Source of the DNA: Bacillota bacterium
GTDB taxonomy: Bacteria > Bacillota > Clostridia > Oscillospirales > Acutalibacteraceae
Assembly: GCA_023412845.1 (NCBI GenBank)
Contig: JAEZRH010000158.1
Span: 1-13,565 of the forward strand
Direction of reading: 5' to 3'
DNA: 13,565 bases
Numbering within the stretch: position 1 is the first letter of the stretch; each line of letters begins with the position of its first letter. Shown piece after piece: positions 6,604-13,548 of the stretch. Position numbers and translations under genes: made by a program. The notes under the pieces were generated by a model that did no database searches, was not told the DNA's origin, and saw only the letters and a list, made by a program, of their open reading frames with translations.

Positions 6604-7971
6604 ATGAAAATGACGGTTGGAGAGATTGTATCGGCCTGCGGCGGCAGGCTTCTGTGCGGAGATGCCGCGGCGGAGGTGACGTCGTTCGTCGCAGACAGCC
6701 GCGAGGCCGGGCCCGGCTCGCTGTTTGTCCCGCTCGTCGGCGAAAAGACGGACGCGCACGCCTACCTTGCCAAAGCGTTCGCGGCGGGCGCGGCGGCCGC
6801 TTTTACGCAGGAGCATACCGAGGCGCAGGGCCCCGGCGCGTGGATCGCGGTGGACGACACCCGCGCCGCGCTGCAGCAAACGGCGGCGGCATGGCGCAGA
6901 CGATTTTCCGGACCGGTGGTAGGCATCACCGGCAGCGTCGGGAAAACCACGACGAAAGAGATGGTCGCCCTCGCCCTTTCCGGCGGGCTGCGCGTCATGA
7001 AGACGGAAGGCAACCAGAACAGCCAGATCGGCCTGCCGCTTACCGTGTTTCGCCTTTCGCCGGAATTCGACGCCGCTGTGCTGGAAATGGGGATGAGCGA
7101 ATTCGGAGAGATGGGCCGCATCGCCGCCGTGGCGGCGCCGGATTACGCCGTCGTTACGAACATCGGCCTGTCGCACATCGGCAATCTCGGCTCGCAGGAA
7201 AATATCCGCAAAGAGAAGCTGCGCATCACCGACCGGTTCCACGAGGGGTCCGTGCTGTTCCTGAACGGGGACGACCCGATGCTTGCAGAGCTGCGGAACG
7301 GTTTCCCGTTCGAGACCGTGTTTTTCGGAACGCAGCCCTGGTGCGATTTCAGGGCAGAGGAGGTCGAGTGCGGAGCGGAAACGTCCTCGTTCCGTTTCCT
7401 TTCCCGTTCGGGGCGCGGCGGGGAAGTCCGCCTGCCCGTGCCGGGTCTGCACTGCGTGCTTGACGCGCTGGCCGGGCTTGCCGTGGCGGAGCGGCTGGGC
7501 GTCCCGCTTCAAAAGGCTGCTCAGGCTCTTGCCGGGTACCGGCCGCTCGCCATGCGCATGCAGATCCGCCGGGTCCGCGGGGTTACGCTGATCGACGATT
7601 CCTACAATTCCAGCCCGGATGCGGCGAAAAGCAGCATCAACGTCCTGTGCGGCTTTTCGGGCGGCAGGCGTTTCGCCGTCCTCGCCGACATGCTGGAGCT
7701 GGGAGAATATTCCCGGCAGGCACATTTTGAACTCGGAGAGTACGCCGCGAAAGCGGGCGTGGATGTCCTTCTGACCGTGGGGCCGCAGGCAAGGGCGATT
7801 GCGGAGGGGTTCCGCTCCGCTCTGCCGGGGGGTGACTGTTCCGCGTGCGGTACCAACGCGGAAGCGGCACAGCTCTTGCTTCGGAGCCTTTGCCCCGGGG
7901 ATGCCGTGCTAGTGAAAGGCTCCCGCGGCATGAAGACGGATGAAATCGTGAAGCGGTTGCTGGAAGGATAA
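6604..7971 (+). CDS. murF: UDP-MurNAc-tripeptide--D-alanyl-D-alanine ligase
   Basis: Cytosolic ATP-dependent ligase that adds D-Ala-D-Ala to the UDP-MurNAc tripeptide, the last cytoplasmic step of stem-peptide assembly. 455 aa, usual length. N-terminal substrate domain with VADSREAGPGSLFVPL (about 29-44), P-loop GITGSVGKTTTKEM (107-120), central domain with EGNQNSQIGLPLTVF and the VVTNIGLSHIGNLGS segment, then C-terminal DDSYNSSPDA, LADMLELGE and VKGSRGMKTDEIV. All are typical of MurF rather than other Mur ligases. ATG 6604 has GAGG (6592-6595, overlapping the murE stop) 8 nt upstream. It forms an operon with murE. mraY and murD, which follow murF in most dcw clusters, are absent here. No convincing terminator follows. 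Confidence 0.95.
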   Translation: MKMTVGEIVSACGGRLLCGDAAAEVTSFVADSREAGPGSLFVPLVGEKTDAHAYLAKAFAAGAAAAFTQEHTEAQGPGAWIAVDDTRAALQQTAAAWRRRFSGPVVGITGSVGKTTTKEMVALALSGGLRVMKTEGNQNSQIGLPLTVFRLSPEFDAAVLEMGMSEFGEMGRIAAVAAPDYAVVTNIGLSHIGNLGSQENIRKEKLRITDRFHEGSVLFLNGDDPMLAELRNGFPFETVFFGTQPWCDFRAEEVECGAETSSFRFLSRSGRGGEVRLPVPGLHCVLDALAGLAVAERLGVPLQKAAQALAGYRPLAMRMQIRRVRGVTLIDDSYNSSPDAAKSSINVLCGFSGGRRFAVLADMLELGEYSRQAHFELGEYAAKAGVDVLLTVGPQARAIAEGFRSALPGGDCSACGTNAEAAQLLLRSLCPGDAVLVKGSRGMKTDEIVKRLLEG

Positions 7972-8056
7972 ACTGGAAAACATGGTAGGATATACAAAAA
8001 AATCATAAAATTATTGGCTGCTTAGTACAAAATTGTATTTTTTTCCTCTGATCGTA

Positions 8057-8085
8057 TTGCATCTGTTACCAATACATGCTAAACT
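8057..8085 (+). promoter_or_regulatory. Candidate promoter of the wall hydrolase gene
   Basis: TTGCAT (8057-8062), a 17-nt spacer, and extended -10 TGC-TAAACT (8077-8085). The alternative is an activator-dependent promoter with TGTAAT (8107-8112) as -10 and no good -35. The choice decides whether WalR at the box just downstream would repress or activate. Confidence 0.4.
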
Positions 8086-8112
8086 GTTACTAATTTGTAA
8101 CAGTTATGTAAT
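8063..8112 (+). promoter_or_regulatory. WalR-like box: TGTTAC-N5-TGTAAC-N5-TGTAAT
   Basis: Three hexamers fitting TGTWAH stand in exact 11-bp phase at 8085-8090, 8096-8101 and 8107-8112. The first two make a perfect match to the known WalR (YycF) operator TGTWAH-N5-TGTWAH. A fourth, TGTTAC, is at 8064-8069, 21 bp upstream of the first. The core is also a perfect 9-bp inverted repeat (8082-8090 with 8097-8105). WalR controls wall hydrolase genes in Bacillus and relatives, which matches the gene that follows. Confidence 0.65.
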
Positions 8113-8141
8113 GTTTGAAAAGCAGTACAGCGGAGGACGAG

Positions 8142-9077
8142 ATGAAGATCGCGCATTTTTTAGGCATTGCTGCCATGGCCGTCACCTGCGCAGCCGCTTT
8201 GGCCGTCTGGGCCGGGCAGGTGCAGGCACCGGCCGCAGCTGCGGAGGCCAAGACCGGAGCCGGGCTGGCACAGCATGCCTTGACGGCGTATGAGGACGGA
8301 TGGAAGTACCGGTACGGCTATTACGGCCAGCTTGTCGGCGGGGTGCGCTACACGGACTGCTCCGGGCTGATCAAATCCTATCTCTGGTGGACGGGTGTCA
8401 ATGCGAACCCTAATCCCGGCCTGCGGTCCGTCTCGGGAAGTTCCGGCGGCATGCTGGAGTCCGCATCCGTGAAAGGATACGTCGGCTCCACCGCTTCCTC
8501 CATTCCGAGGATCCACGGTCTGATTCTCTACAATCCCGGCCATGTGGGGGTTTATGTCGGCTCCAATATGGCGGTGGACAACCGTTGCACCGGCGAAAAC
8601 GTCAAATACCAGGCGGCTGTGGGCGGAAGCTACCGCTGGCAGCAATGGTTCAAGCTTCCGCAAATCCAGTATCCGACAAGCGGATTCGTGACGTTTGACG
8701 ACCATCAGTACTATTACGAGAACGGCCAGTATGTCACAGGAACACAGAGGACGGTCAACAGTACGGTCTACACGTTCGACCAGAGCGGCAAGCTGGTTTC
8801 CTCGAGCGGGACTTCCGCCTCCGAGACTGTTTCGAAGGCGGCCGGCGCAGAGGAACAGGCATTTGCAATCGGGTCGCGCGGCAGCAATGTTTTGACCCTG
8901 CAGAAACGTTTGAACGAACTTGGCTACATAACTGCCGACAACTGCACCGGCTACTTTGGTTCCGTCACAAAGAACGCGGTGCTTGCCTATCAGCAGAAGG
9001 CAGGGCTTTCCGCCACCGGAATGGCGGATGCCGCAACGCTGAAGTCTGTTTACGGTTCGGGGGTTGCCCGGGGATAA
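8142..9077 (+). CDS. Secreted NlpC/P60-like peptidoglycan hydrolase with wall-binding repeat and PG-binding domain
   Basis: A 311-aa exported protein. Residues 1-29 form a signal peptide (short basic start, hydrophobic MAVTCAAALAVWAG, cleavage probably near 29). Residues 40-175 look like an NlpC/P60-type cysteine peptidase: Cys73 in TDCSGLIKSYLW and His134 in NPGHVGVYVG; the usual Gly-Asp before the His strand is replaced by IHGLILYNPG. Residues 181-219 resemble a choline/glucan-binding wall repeat (GFVTFDDHQYYYENGQYVTG, then VYTFDQSGKL). A Ser/Ala linker leads to a PG_binding_1 domain at about 243-304 (SRGSNVLTLQKRLNELGY...TKNAVLAYQQKAGLS). It likely cuts stem peptides during growth. GGAGG (8132-8136) lies 5 nt before ATG 8142. 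The WalR-like box upstream suggests wall-stress control. It is monocistronic, ended by the palindrome at 9078-9129. Confidence 0.85.
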   Translation: MKIAHFLGIAAMAVTCAAALAVWAGQVQAPAAAAEAKTGAGLAQHALTAYEDGWKYRYGYYGQLVGGVRYTDCSGLIKSYLWWTGVNANPNPGLRSVSGSSGGMLESASVKGYVGSTASSIPRIHGLILYNPGHVGVYVGSNMAVDNRCTGENVKYQAAVGGSYRWQQWFKLPQIQYPTSGFVTFDDHQYYYENGQYVTGTQRTVNSTVYTFDQSGKLVSSSGTSASETVSKAAGAEEQAFAIGSRGSNVLTLQKRLNELGYITADNCTGYFGSVTKNAVLAYQQKAGLSATGMADAATLKSVYGSGVARG

Positions 9078-9129
9078 AAGGCATAGAAAAAAAGCACGGC
9101 CGATCGGCCGTGCTTTTTTTCTATGCCTT
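9078..9129. terminator. 52-bp perfect palindrome, bidirectional terminator
   Basis: Positions 9078-9103 are the exact reverse complement of 9104-9129 (26-bp arms, centre GA|TC). The GC core GCACGGCCGA/TCGGCCGTGC is flanked by seven A on the left and seven T on the right, so it terminates in both directions. It begins directly after the stop codon of the hydrolase gene. Confidence 0.95.
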
Positions 9130-9186
9130 CCGCGGTTCCGTGGGATTTTCCGCCCGCCTGGAAAACAGAAATATAAGTTTAAACAT

Positions 9187-9214
9187 ATGAATTTTATAGA
9201 TTACAAAAATTCAT
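9187..9214. repeat. Inverted repeat ATGAATTTT-N10-AAAATTCAT
   Basis: Nine-bp perfect arms at 9187-9195 and 9206-9214. The right arm recurs as a direct copy at 9383-9391, just before the binding-protein gene. It could be an operator with an extra half site, but the sequence is AT-rich and chance cannot be excluded. Confidence 0.4.
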
Positions 9215-9230
9215 TTTAGATTTAACCCGT

Positions 9231-9268
9231 ATGTATATTTGCACAGATAAGTTATGGCAAATATACAT
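9231..9268. repeat. Inverted repeat ATGTATATTTG-N16-CAAATATACAT
   Basis: Eleven-bp perfect arms at 9231-9241 and 9258-9268. The arms lie just upstream of the extended -10 at 9288-9296, a usual place for an activator. It may be an operator for a dimeric regulator of the binding-protein gene, or an RNA hairpin if transcribed from further upstream. Confidence 0.55.
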
Positions 9269-9287
9269 ATCATTTTTAAGAAATGCG

Positions 9288-9296
9288 TGATATAGT
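9288..9296 (+). promoter_or_regulatory. Candidate extended -10 promoter upstream of the binding-protein gene
   Basis: TGA-TATAGT at 9288-9296 is a good extended -10; no clear -35 lies 16-18 nt upstream, which suggests an activator, possibly at the inverted repeat 9231-9268. Transcription would start near 9303 and meet the terminator at 9334-9371 within about 70 nt. A weaker promoter, TTCAAA-N17-TTAAAT (9380-9408), lies beyond the terminator. Confidence 0.45.
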
Positions 9297-9333
9297 AGGT
9301 AACAACAAGAAATTCAAATGAATATTTGGGTGC

Positions 9334-9371
9334 AAAGATGCAGGCAAATTAAGTTGTCTGCATCTTTTTTT
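9334..9371 (+). terminator. Leader terminator or attenuator before the binding-protein gene
   Basis: AAAGATGCAG (9334-9343) pairs with CTGCATCTTT (9358-9367); a G-T pair and CAA/TTG extend the stem to 14 bp with a 6-nt loop, followed by seven T (9365-9371). It lies 57 nt before the start codon and has no gene of its own upstream, since the hydrolase already has a terminator. It therefore either ends a short RNA or attenuates the downstream gene. Confidence 0.75.
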
Positions 9372-9428
9372 ATAAATTATTCAAAATTCATGCGAAAATC
9401 CCTTAAATCTTAAAGTTGAGGTGGAATT

Positions 9429-10682
9429 ATGATGAACACAACAAGCAGGAGCACCCCCGGATGTCAGCCGCCTAAGCGCACCAGGAAAAGGGCTTTAATC
9501 ATGAGCGCCGCGCTGATGATTTCCGTATTCGGCGGCTGCGCGCAGAGCGGCACCGCATCCTCGGCGGCCGGCTCGCAGGCGGCTTCCACGGCGGCGGCTT
9601 CCACGGCGGCCTCCACATCCGGAGACGTCATCAAGATCGGAGTCGTGGGCCCGCTGACAGGCGCCGTTTCCACATACGGACAGTCCGCGCAGAAGGGCCT
9701 GCAGCTTCTGCAGAAGCAGGTCAACGGCAAGGGTGGCGTCGAAGGCAAACAGATCAACTTTATTTTTGCGGATGATGAAAACAAACCTGCTTCCTCCGTC
9801 ACCGCCGGACAGAAGCTGATGTTCGACGACAAAGTGGTTGCCATCATCGGACCGATGACGAGCACCTGCTCCAACTCGCTCGGGCCGATCTGCCAGAGCA
9901 ACAGCGTGCCGATGATCAGCCCGTACGCAACAAACCCGAAGGTCACGCAGGCGGGCGACTTCATCTTCCGTACCTGCTTCATCGATCCTTTCCAGGGCAC
10001 GGTGCTTGCGAAGTTCTCCACAAGCAACTTGAAGGCGAAGACCGCCGCGGTCCTGTACGACAACGGCAACGATTACTCGAAAGGCCTCGCGACCTACTTC
10101 ATCAGCGCCTTTAAGGCTGCCGGCGGCCAGGTGGTCGACACCGAAACGTATAACACCGGCGACAAGGACTTCAATACGCAGCTGACGAAAATCGCACCGA
10201 AGAATCCCGACGTCATGATCCTGCCGGATTATTACAGCACCGTATCGGTCATCATGAAGGAGGCCCGCGCGGCCGGCATCAAAGCCACCTTCCTCGGCGG
10301 CGACGGCTGGGATTCCTCCGAACTCTACACCATCGGCGGCAGCGCTGTGGACGGTGCGTACTATTCCAACCACTATTCGCCCGACGATACTTCCCCGAAG
10401 GTCGTCCAGTTCATCAAGGACTTCAAAGCAGAGTACTCCGGCGATACGCCTGACGCCATTGCAGCTCTTAGCTACGACGCGGGACAGATCGTCCTGGACG
10501 CCATCAAAAATGCCGGCGGCAAGACCGATCCCCAGAGCCTGAAAGAGGCCATGAAAGCGACCAAGGGTTCCTATGTGACGGGAGACATCACGTTCGACGC
10601 GGACCGCAACCCGACCAAGGCCGCAGTTATCCTGAAATGCTCCGGCGGCAAGAGCACGTTCTTCACCAAGGTCAACCCGTAA
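9429..10682 (+). CDS. ABC transporter substrate-binding lipoprotein, branched-chain amino acid (LivJ-like) type
   Basis: A 417-aa extracellular solute receptor, type 1 fold (Peripla_BP_6). A basic n-region (KRTRKR) and hydrophobic stretch lead to Cys37 in SVFGGCAQSG, a lipobox-like site, then an Ala/Ser-rich tether. The mature part starts DVIKIGVVGPLTGAVSTYGQSAQKGLQLLQKQVN, with DDENKPASSV, IIGPMTSTCSNS, PMISPYATNP and FRTCFIDPFQG as in LivJ-type receptors. The start ATG 9429 has GAGG (9418-9421) 7 nt upstream; a later ATG (9501) would lose the basic n-region. The family binds Leu/Ile/Val but also many amides and other amino acids, so the ligand is open. Permease and ATPase genes (livHMGF) are not adjacent; the next genes encode an aminotransferase and a dehydrogenase. 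Confidence 0.9.
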   Translation: MMNTTSRSTPGCQPPKRTRKRALIMSAALMISVFGGCAQSGTASSAAGSQAASTAAASTAASTSGDVIKIGVVGPLTGAVSTYGQSAQKGLQLLQKQVNGKGGVEGKQINFIFADDENKPASSVTAGQKLMFDDKVVAIIGPMTSTCSNSLGPICQSNSVPMISPYATNPKVTQAGDFIFRTCFIDPFQGTVLAKFSTSNLKAKTAAVLYDNGNDYSKGLATYFISAFKAAGGQVVDTETYNTGDKDFNTQLTKIAPKNPDVMILPDYYSTVSVIMKEARAAGIKATFLGGDGWDSSELYTIGGSAVDGAYYSNHYSPDDTSPKVVQFIKDFKAEYSGDTPDAIAALSYDAGQIVLDAIKNAGGKTDPQSLKEAMKATKGSYVTGDITFDADRNPTKAAVILKCSGGKSTFFTKVNP

Positions 10683-10743
10683 GCGGACGGTTTGTGCGCA
10701 AAGCGCCTTTCGCGCCTGCGGCGCCCACGATGGCGGCCATATA

Positions 10744-10800
10744 AAAAACAGCCCTTGTCCTTCGCCCGGGGATGCCCGCGATTGGACGCGGGCTGTTTTT
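10744..10800. terminator. Terminator after the binding-protein gene
   Basis: AAAAACAGCCC (10744-10754) pairs perfectly with GGGCTGTTTTT (10790-10800); inside, GTCC/GGAC can pair as well. A-run and T-run flank it on opposite sides, so it can work both ways. The rest of the gap, 10801-10944, contains TTAACA (10886-10891) as a possible -35 but no good -10, and nothing else I can support. Confidence 0.85.
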
Positions 10801-10960
10801 GGGGAGCGGCCTTCCGGCGGTTGTGCATCTGCACAGAAATCTTATGCATCCGTTCCATAGGCCGCCGTGCCGTTCTGTGCTACAGTTAACAATGAGAAGC
10901 TCCGAGCGGAAACTCTTTTCTTGCGTATGGACTACATTATTAGTAAGGTGGTAATGAAAA

Positions 10961-12304
10961 ATGGCAGAGCCGAATTTGTCCGGCAGTGAAATCCGTGAAA
11001 TGTCCAAACGGTACAACCTCCATTCCTGGAGCGTTCAGGGCACGCTGAACCCGGCCGTCGTCACAAAGGCCGAGGGGATCTATTTCTGGGACAGCGAGGG
11101 GAAGAAATATTACGACATGTCCAGTCAGCTTGTCAACCTGAACATCGGCCACGGCAACAAAAAGGTCATTGCCGCCATCCAGGAGCAGGCCGCCAGGCTG
11201 CCGTTCATCAGCCCGTCCTTTGCCATCGACGTCCGTTCCCGCCTTGCGAAAGAGGTCGTGGAGGTCGCCCCGGACAACATGAAGAAGGTGTTCTTCACGC
11301 TCGGCGGCGCGGATGCGAACGAAAACGCCATCAAGATCGCAAGGCTGTACACGGGCCGGTACAAGGTCTTTTCCCGTTACCGTTCCTACCACGGGTCGTC
11401 GTTCGGCGCGGCGAACCTGACCGGCGAGCCGCGGCGTTACGCCTGCGAACCGGGGATTCCGGGATTCATCAAGTTCTTCGACCCCTATCTGTACCGCGCG
11501 GGCGTGGAGTTCGCAAGCGAAGAAGAGGGCGCGGGATACTACGTCGAAAAGCTGCGCGAGCAGATCGTCTACGAAGGGCCGGAAAGCGTTGCGGCCGTGA
11601 TCCTTGAAACGGTGACCGGCTCCAACGGCGTGATCATTCCCCCGAAGGGATACCTGCAGGGCGTGCGCGAGATCTGCAACGAATTCGGGATCGTCATGAT
11701 CTGCGACGAGGTCATGGCGGGCTGGGGGCGCACCGGCGAGTGGTTCGCCTGCAATAACTTCGGCGTAAAGCCCGACATCATCTCCTTCGCGAAGGGGATC
11801 ACCTGCGGGTATGTTCCCCTCGGCGGAGACATCGTCTGCGCGAAGATCGCCGATTATTTCGACGACCATCTGCTCAACTGCGGCCTGACCTACAGCGCGC
11901 ATCCCATCGGCTGCGCGGCGGGCCTTGCCACGCTTGAGGTCTATAAGGAAGATCATCTGATCGAAAATTCCAAAAAGATGGGCGCCGTCCTCGGCAAAGA
12001 GCTGGAGCGCCTCAAGGCGAAGCATCCTTCGGTCGGCGACGTCCGTTACATCGGTCTGTTTTCCGCGGTGGAGCTCATCAAAAACACGAAGACAAAGGAA
12101 GCGCTCGTACCCTTTGGGCACGACCCAGAAAAGGTGATGTCAAAAATCGTGGGCAGGCTGATTGCGAAAGGCTTCTATACCTATTCCCACGAAAACAGCA
12201 TTCTTGTCGCTCCTCCGCTGATCATCACGGAGCAGGAGATTCTGGAGGCCATGCGGATGCTGGACGAGGTGCTTGATTACGCGGATACCTTTGTAGTAGA
12301 ATAA
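10961..12304 (+). CDS. Class III PLP-dependent aminotransferase (omega-amino acid/taurine-type)
   Basis: A 447-aa cytosolic enzyme of the class III (fold type I) family, which moves the terminal amino group of omega-amino compounds or diamines to a keto acid. Seen: N-terminal GIYFWDSEGKKYYDMSSQLVNLNIGH, cofactor phosphate motif GGADANENAIK (115-125), Tyr143-His144-Gly145 that stacks on the ring, Asp249-Glu250 in CDEVMAGWGRTG, and Lys278 in FAKGITCGYVPLGG as the Schiff-base lysine. AAGGTGG (10945-10951) lies 9 nt before ATG 10961. An iron-type alcohol dehydrogenase follows on the same strand, which fits reduction of the aldehyde product; taurine-, beta-alanine- or GABA-type substrates are plausible. 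Acetylornithine transaminase is less likely given the neighbours and the longer length. Substrate is inference. Confidence 0.88.
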   Translation: MAEPNLSGSEIREMSKRYNLHSWSVQGTLNPAVVTKAEGIYFWDSEGKKYYDMSSQLVNLNIGHGNKKVIAAIQEQAARLPFISPSFAIDVRSRLAKEVVEVAPDNMKKVFFTLGGADANENAIKIARLYTGRYKVFSRYRSYHGSSFGAANLTGEPRRYACEPGIPGFIKFFDPYLYRAGVEFASEEEGAGYYVEKLREQIVYEGPESVAAVILETVTGSNGVIIPPKGYLQGVREICNEFGIVMICDEVMAGWGRTGEWFACNNFGVKPDIISFAKGITCGYVPLGGDIVCAKIADYFDDHLLNCGLTYSAHPIGCAAGLATLEVYKEDHLIENSKKMGAVLGKELERLKAKHPSVGDVRYIGLFSAVELIKNTKTKEALVPFGHDPEKVMSKIVGRLIAKGFYTYSHENSILVAPPLIITEQEILEAMRMLDEVLDYADTFVVE

Positions 12305-12314
12305 GCTTGGGTGG

Positions 12315-12363
12315 AAGGCGCGTCATGTCGGCGGGTGGTTTCCGGCATGACGCGCTTTTCCTT
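12315..12363 (+). terminator. Hairpin with T-run between aminotransferase and dehydrogenase genes
   Basis: GCGCGTCATG (12318-12327) pairs perfectly with CATGACGCGC (12346-12355), extendable by AAG/TTT at the base, with an 18-nt loop, followed by TTTTCCTT (12356-12363). It lies 14 nt after the aminotransferase stop and 40 nt before the next start. It may be a partial terminator that lowers dehydrogenase expression, since no clear promoter lies between it and the next gene. Confidence 0.7.
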
Positions 12364-12402
12364 ATCCAAAACATCTGTCATTTGAAAGGACGAGGCTTTG
12401 AT

Positions 12403-13548
12403 ATGGATTCCTGTCAGTTTATTGCACCGCAGAAAATTGTAATAGAAGAAGGCGGCGTATCTTCGGCGGGCGGGCTTTTAAAAGGCTTGGGCACGAAGGT
12501 GCTTGTTTGCATCGGGGGAAGTTCGGCCCGTAAAAACGGTTCTTTGGATAAGCTTCTGCGTTCGCTTGAATCCGCAGGCATCTCGAACGCGGTTTTCGAA
12601 GGGATTCCCTCCGACCCCGACGTTGCGACCGTCGAGAAAGGATATGCGCTCTGCAAACAGAACGGCTGTGACCTCGTGGTCGGCATGGGCGGCGGAAGCG
12701 TACTCGACACCGCCAAGGCGGTCGGCCTGCTGGCCGTAAACGGCGGCAGGGTGACGGACTACGAGGCTTCGCGTCCGCCGAAGCCGATGCTCCCGATGCT
12801 TGCCATCCCGACCACGGCCGGAACAGCCAGCGAGGTCACGAAGATGGCTGTCATCACCGACCCGGTGCAAAAAAAGAAGATGCTGCTCAACTGCGAAGAG
12901 ATTCTTCCGCGCATCGCGCTGCTCGACGTGGAGCTGACCTACTCCATGCCCGCAAAGATCGCGGCCGCGACGGGAATGGACGCGCTGACCCACGCGATGG
13001 AAGCCTATCTTTCCGATAAGGCAAGCCCCTTGACCGACCTGTATGCCATCAGGGCCGTCGGCATGATTGCAAGAAACATCCACGGCGCGACGTACAATCC
13101 GAAAAATACGGCGGCGAAGCAGGAGATGCTGATCGGCCAGATGTTCGCCGGCATGGCGTTCAGCAATACCATGACCTGCCTGGTGCACTCCATGTCCCGG
13201 CCGCTCGGCGTCTATTACGGCATCCCGCACGGAGAGGCGAACGCCGTCCTTCTTGCCACCGTGATGGAATACAATCTGCCCGCCTGCGTCGCCCGCATGG
13301 CGGATATGGCGAAAGCGATGGGACTCTCCCGCGAGGGCGGAGACTGGGCGCTTGCGGAAGCGCTGATCGAGCACCTGAAAAAAATCCACTCGCTGCTCCC
13401 GCTGCGCCACGACCTGAAAGAGATGGGCGTGCGCACAGAAGACCTGCACCCCATGGCGGAGAGCGCCTTCGCCGCAGGCACGACGAAGGTCAACCCAAGG
13501 AAGCCCACGGTCGATGAGATCGTCGCCCTTTACCGCAAGCTGATGTGA
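12403..13548 (+). CDS. Iron-containing alcohol dehydrogenase (NAD(P)-dependent, FucO/DhaT-like family)
   Basis: A 381-aa group III metal-dependent alcohol dehydrogenase, the usual length. The N-terminal Rossmann-like domain has GMGGGSVLDTAKAV (94-107), which binds the dinucleotide, and IPTTAGTASEVT (135-146). Metal ligands align with the FucO pattern: Asp193 and His197 in GMDALTHAMEAY, His262 in LVHSMSRPLG, and His276 in GIPHGEANAVLL. It would interconvert an aldehyde and an alcohol in the cytosol. GAGG (12392-12395) lies 7 nt before ATG 12403. Placed after a class III aminotransferase it probably reduces that enzyme's aldehyde product; sulfoacetaldehyde reduction to isethionate is one known case for such pairs, while 1,3-propanediol, lactaldehyde or butanol-type roles cannot be excluded. 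The last 17 nt of the window hold nothing recognisable. Confidence 0.92.
   Translation: MDSCQFIAPQKIVIEEGGVSSAGGLLKGLGTKVLVCIGGSSARKNGSLDKLLRSLESAGISNAVFEGIPSDPDVATVEKGYALCKQNGCDLVVGMGGGSVLDTAKAVGLLAVNGGRVTDYEASRPPKPMLPMLAIPTTAGTASEVTKMAVITDPVQKKKMLLNCEEILPRIALLDVELTYSMPAKIAAATGMDALTHAMEAYLSDKASPLTDLYAIRAVGMIARNIHGATYNPKNTAAKQEMLIGQMFAGMAFSNTMTCLVHSMSRPLGVYYGIPHGEANAVLLATVMEYNLPACVARMADMAKAMGLSREGGDWALAEALIEHLKKIHSLLPLRHDLKEMGVRTEDLHPMAESAFAAGTTKVNPRKPTVDEIVALYRKLM

Noticed and set aside
8021..8043. AT-rich hairpin TACA/TGTA with T-run as terminator of murF
   Set aside because: Only four A-T-rich pairs with a tiny loop; too weak to call.
9319..9420. A 33-codon frame in the receptor leader that might be a leader peptide
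   Set aside because: No ribosome binding site precedes the ATG and the codons show no run of Leu, Ile or Val that would fit attenuation.
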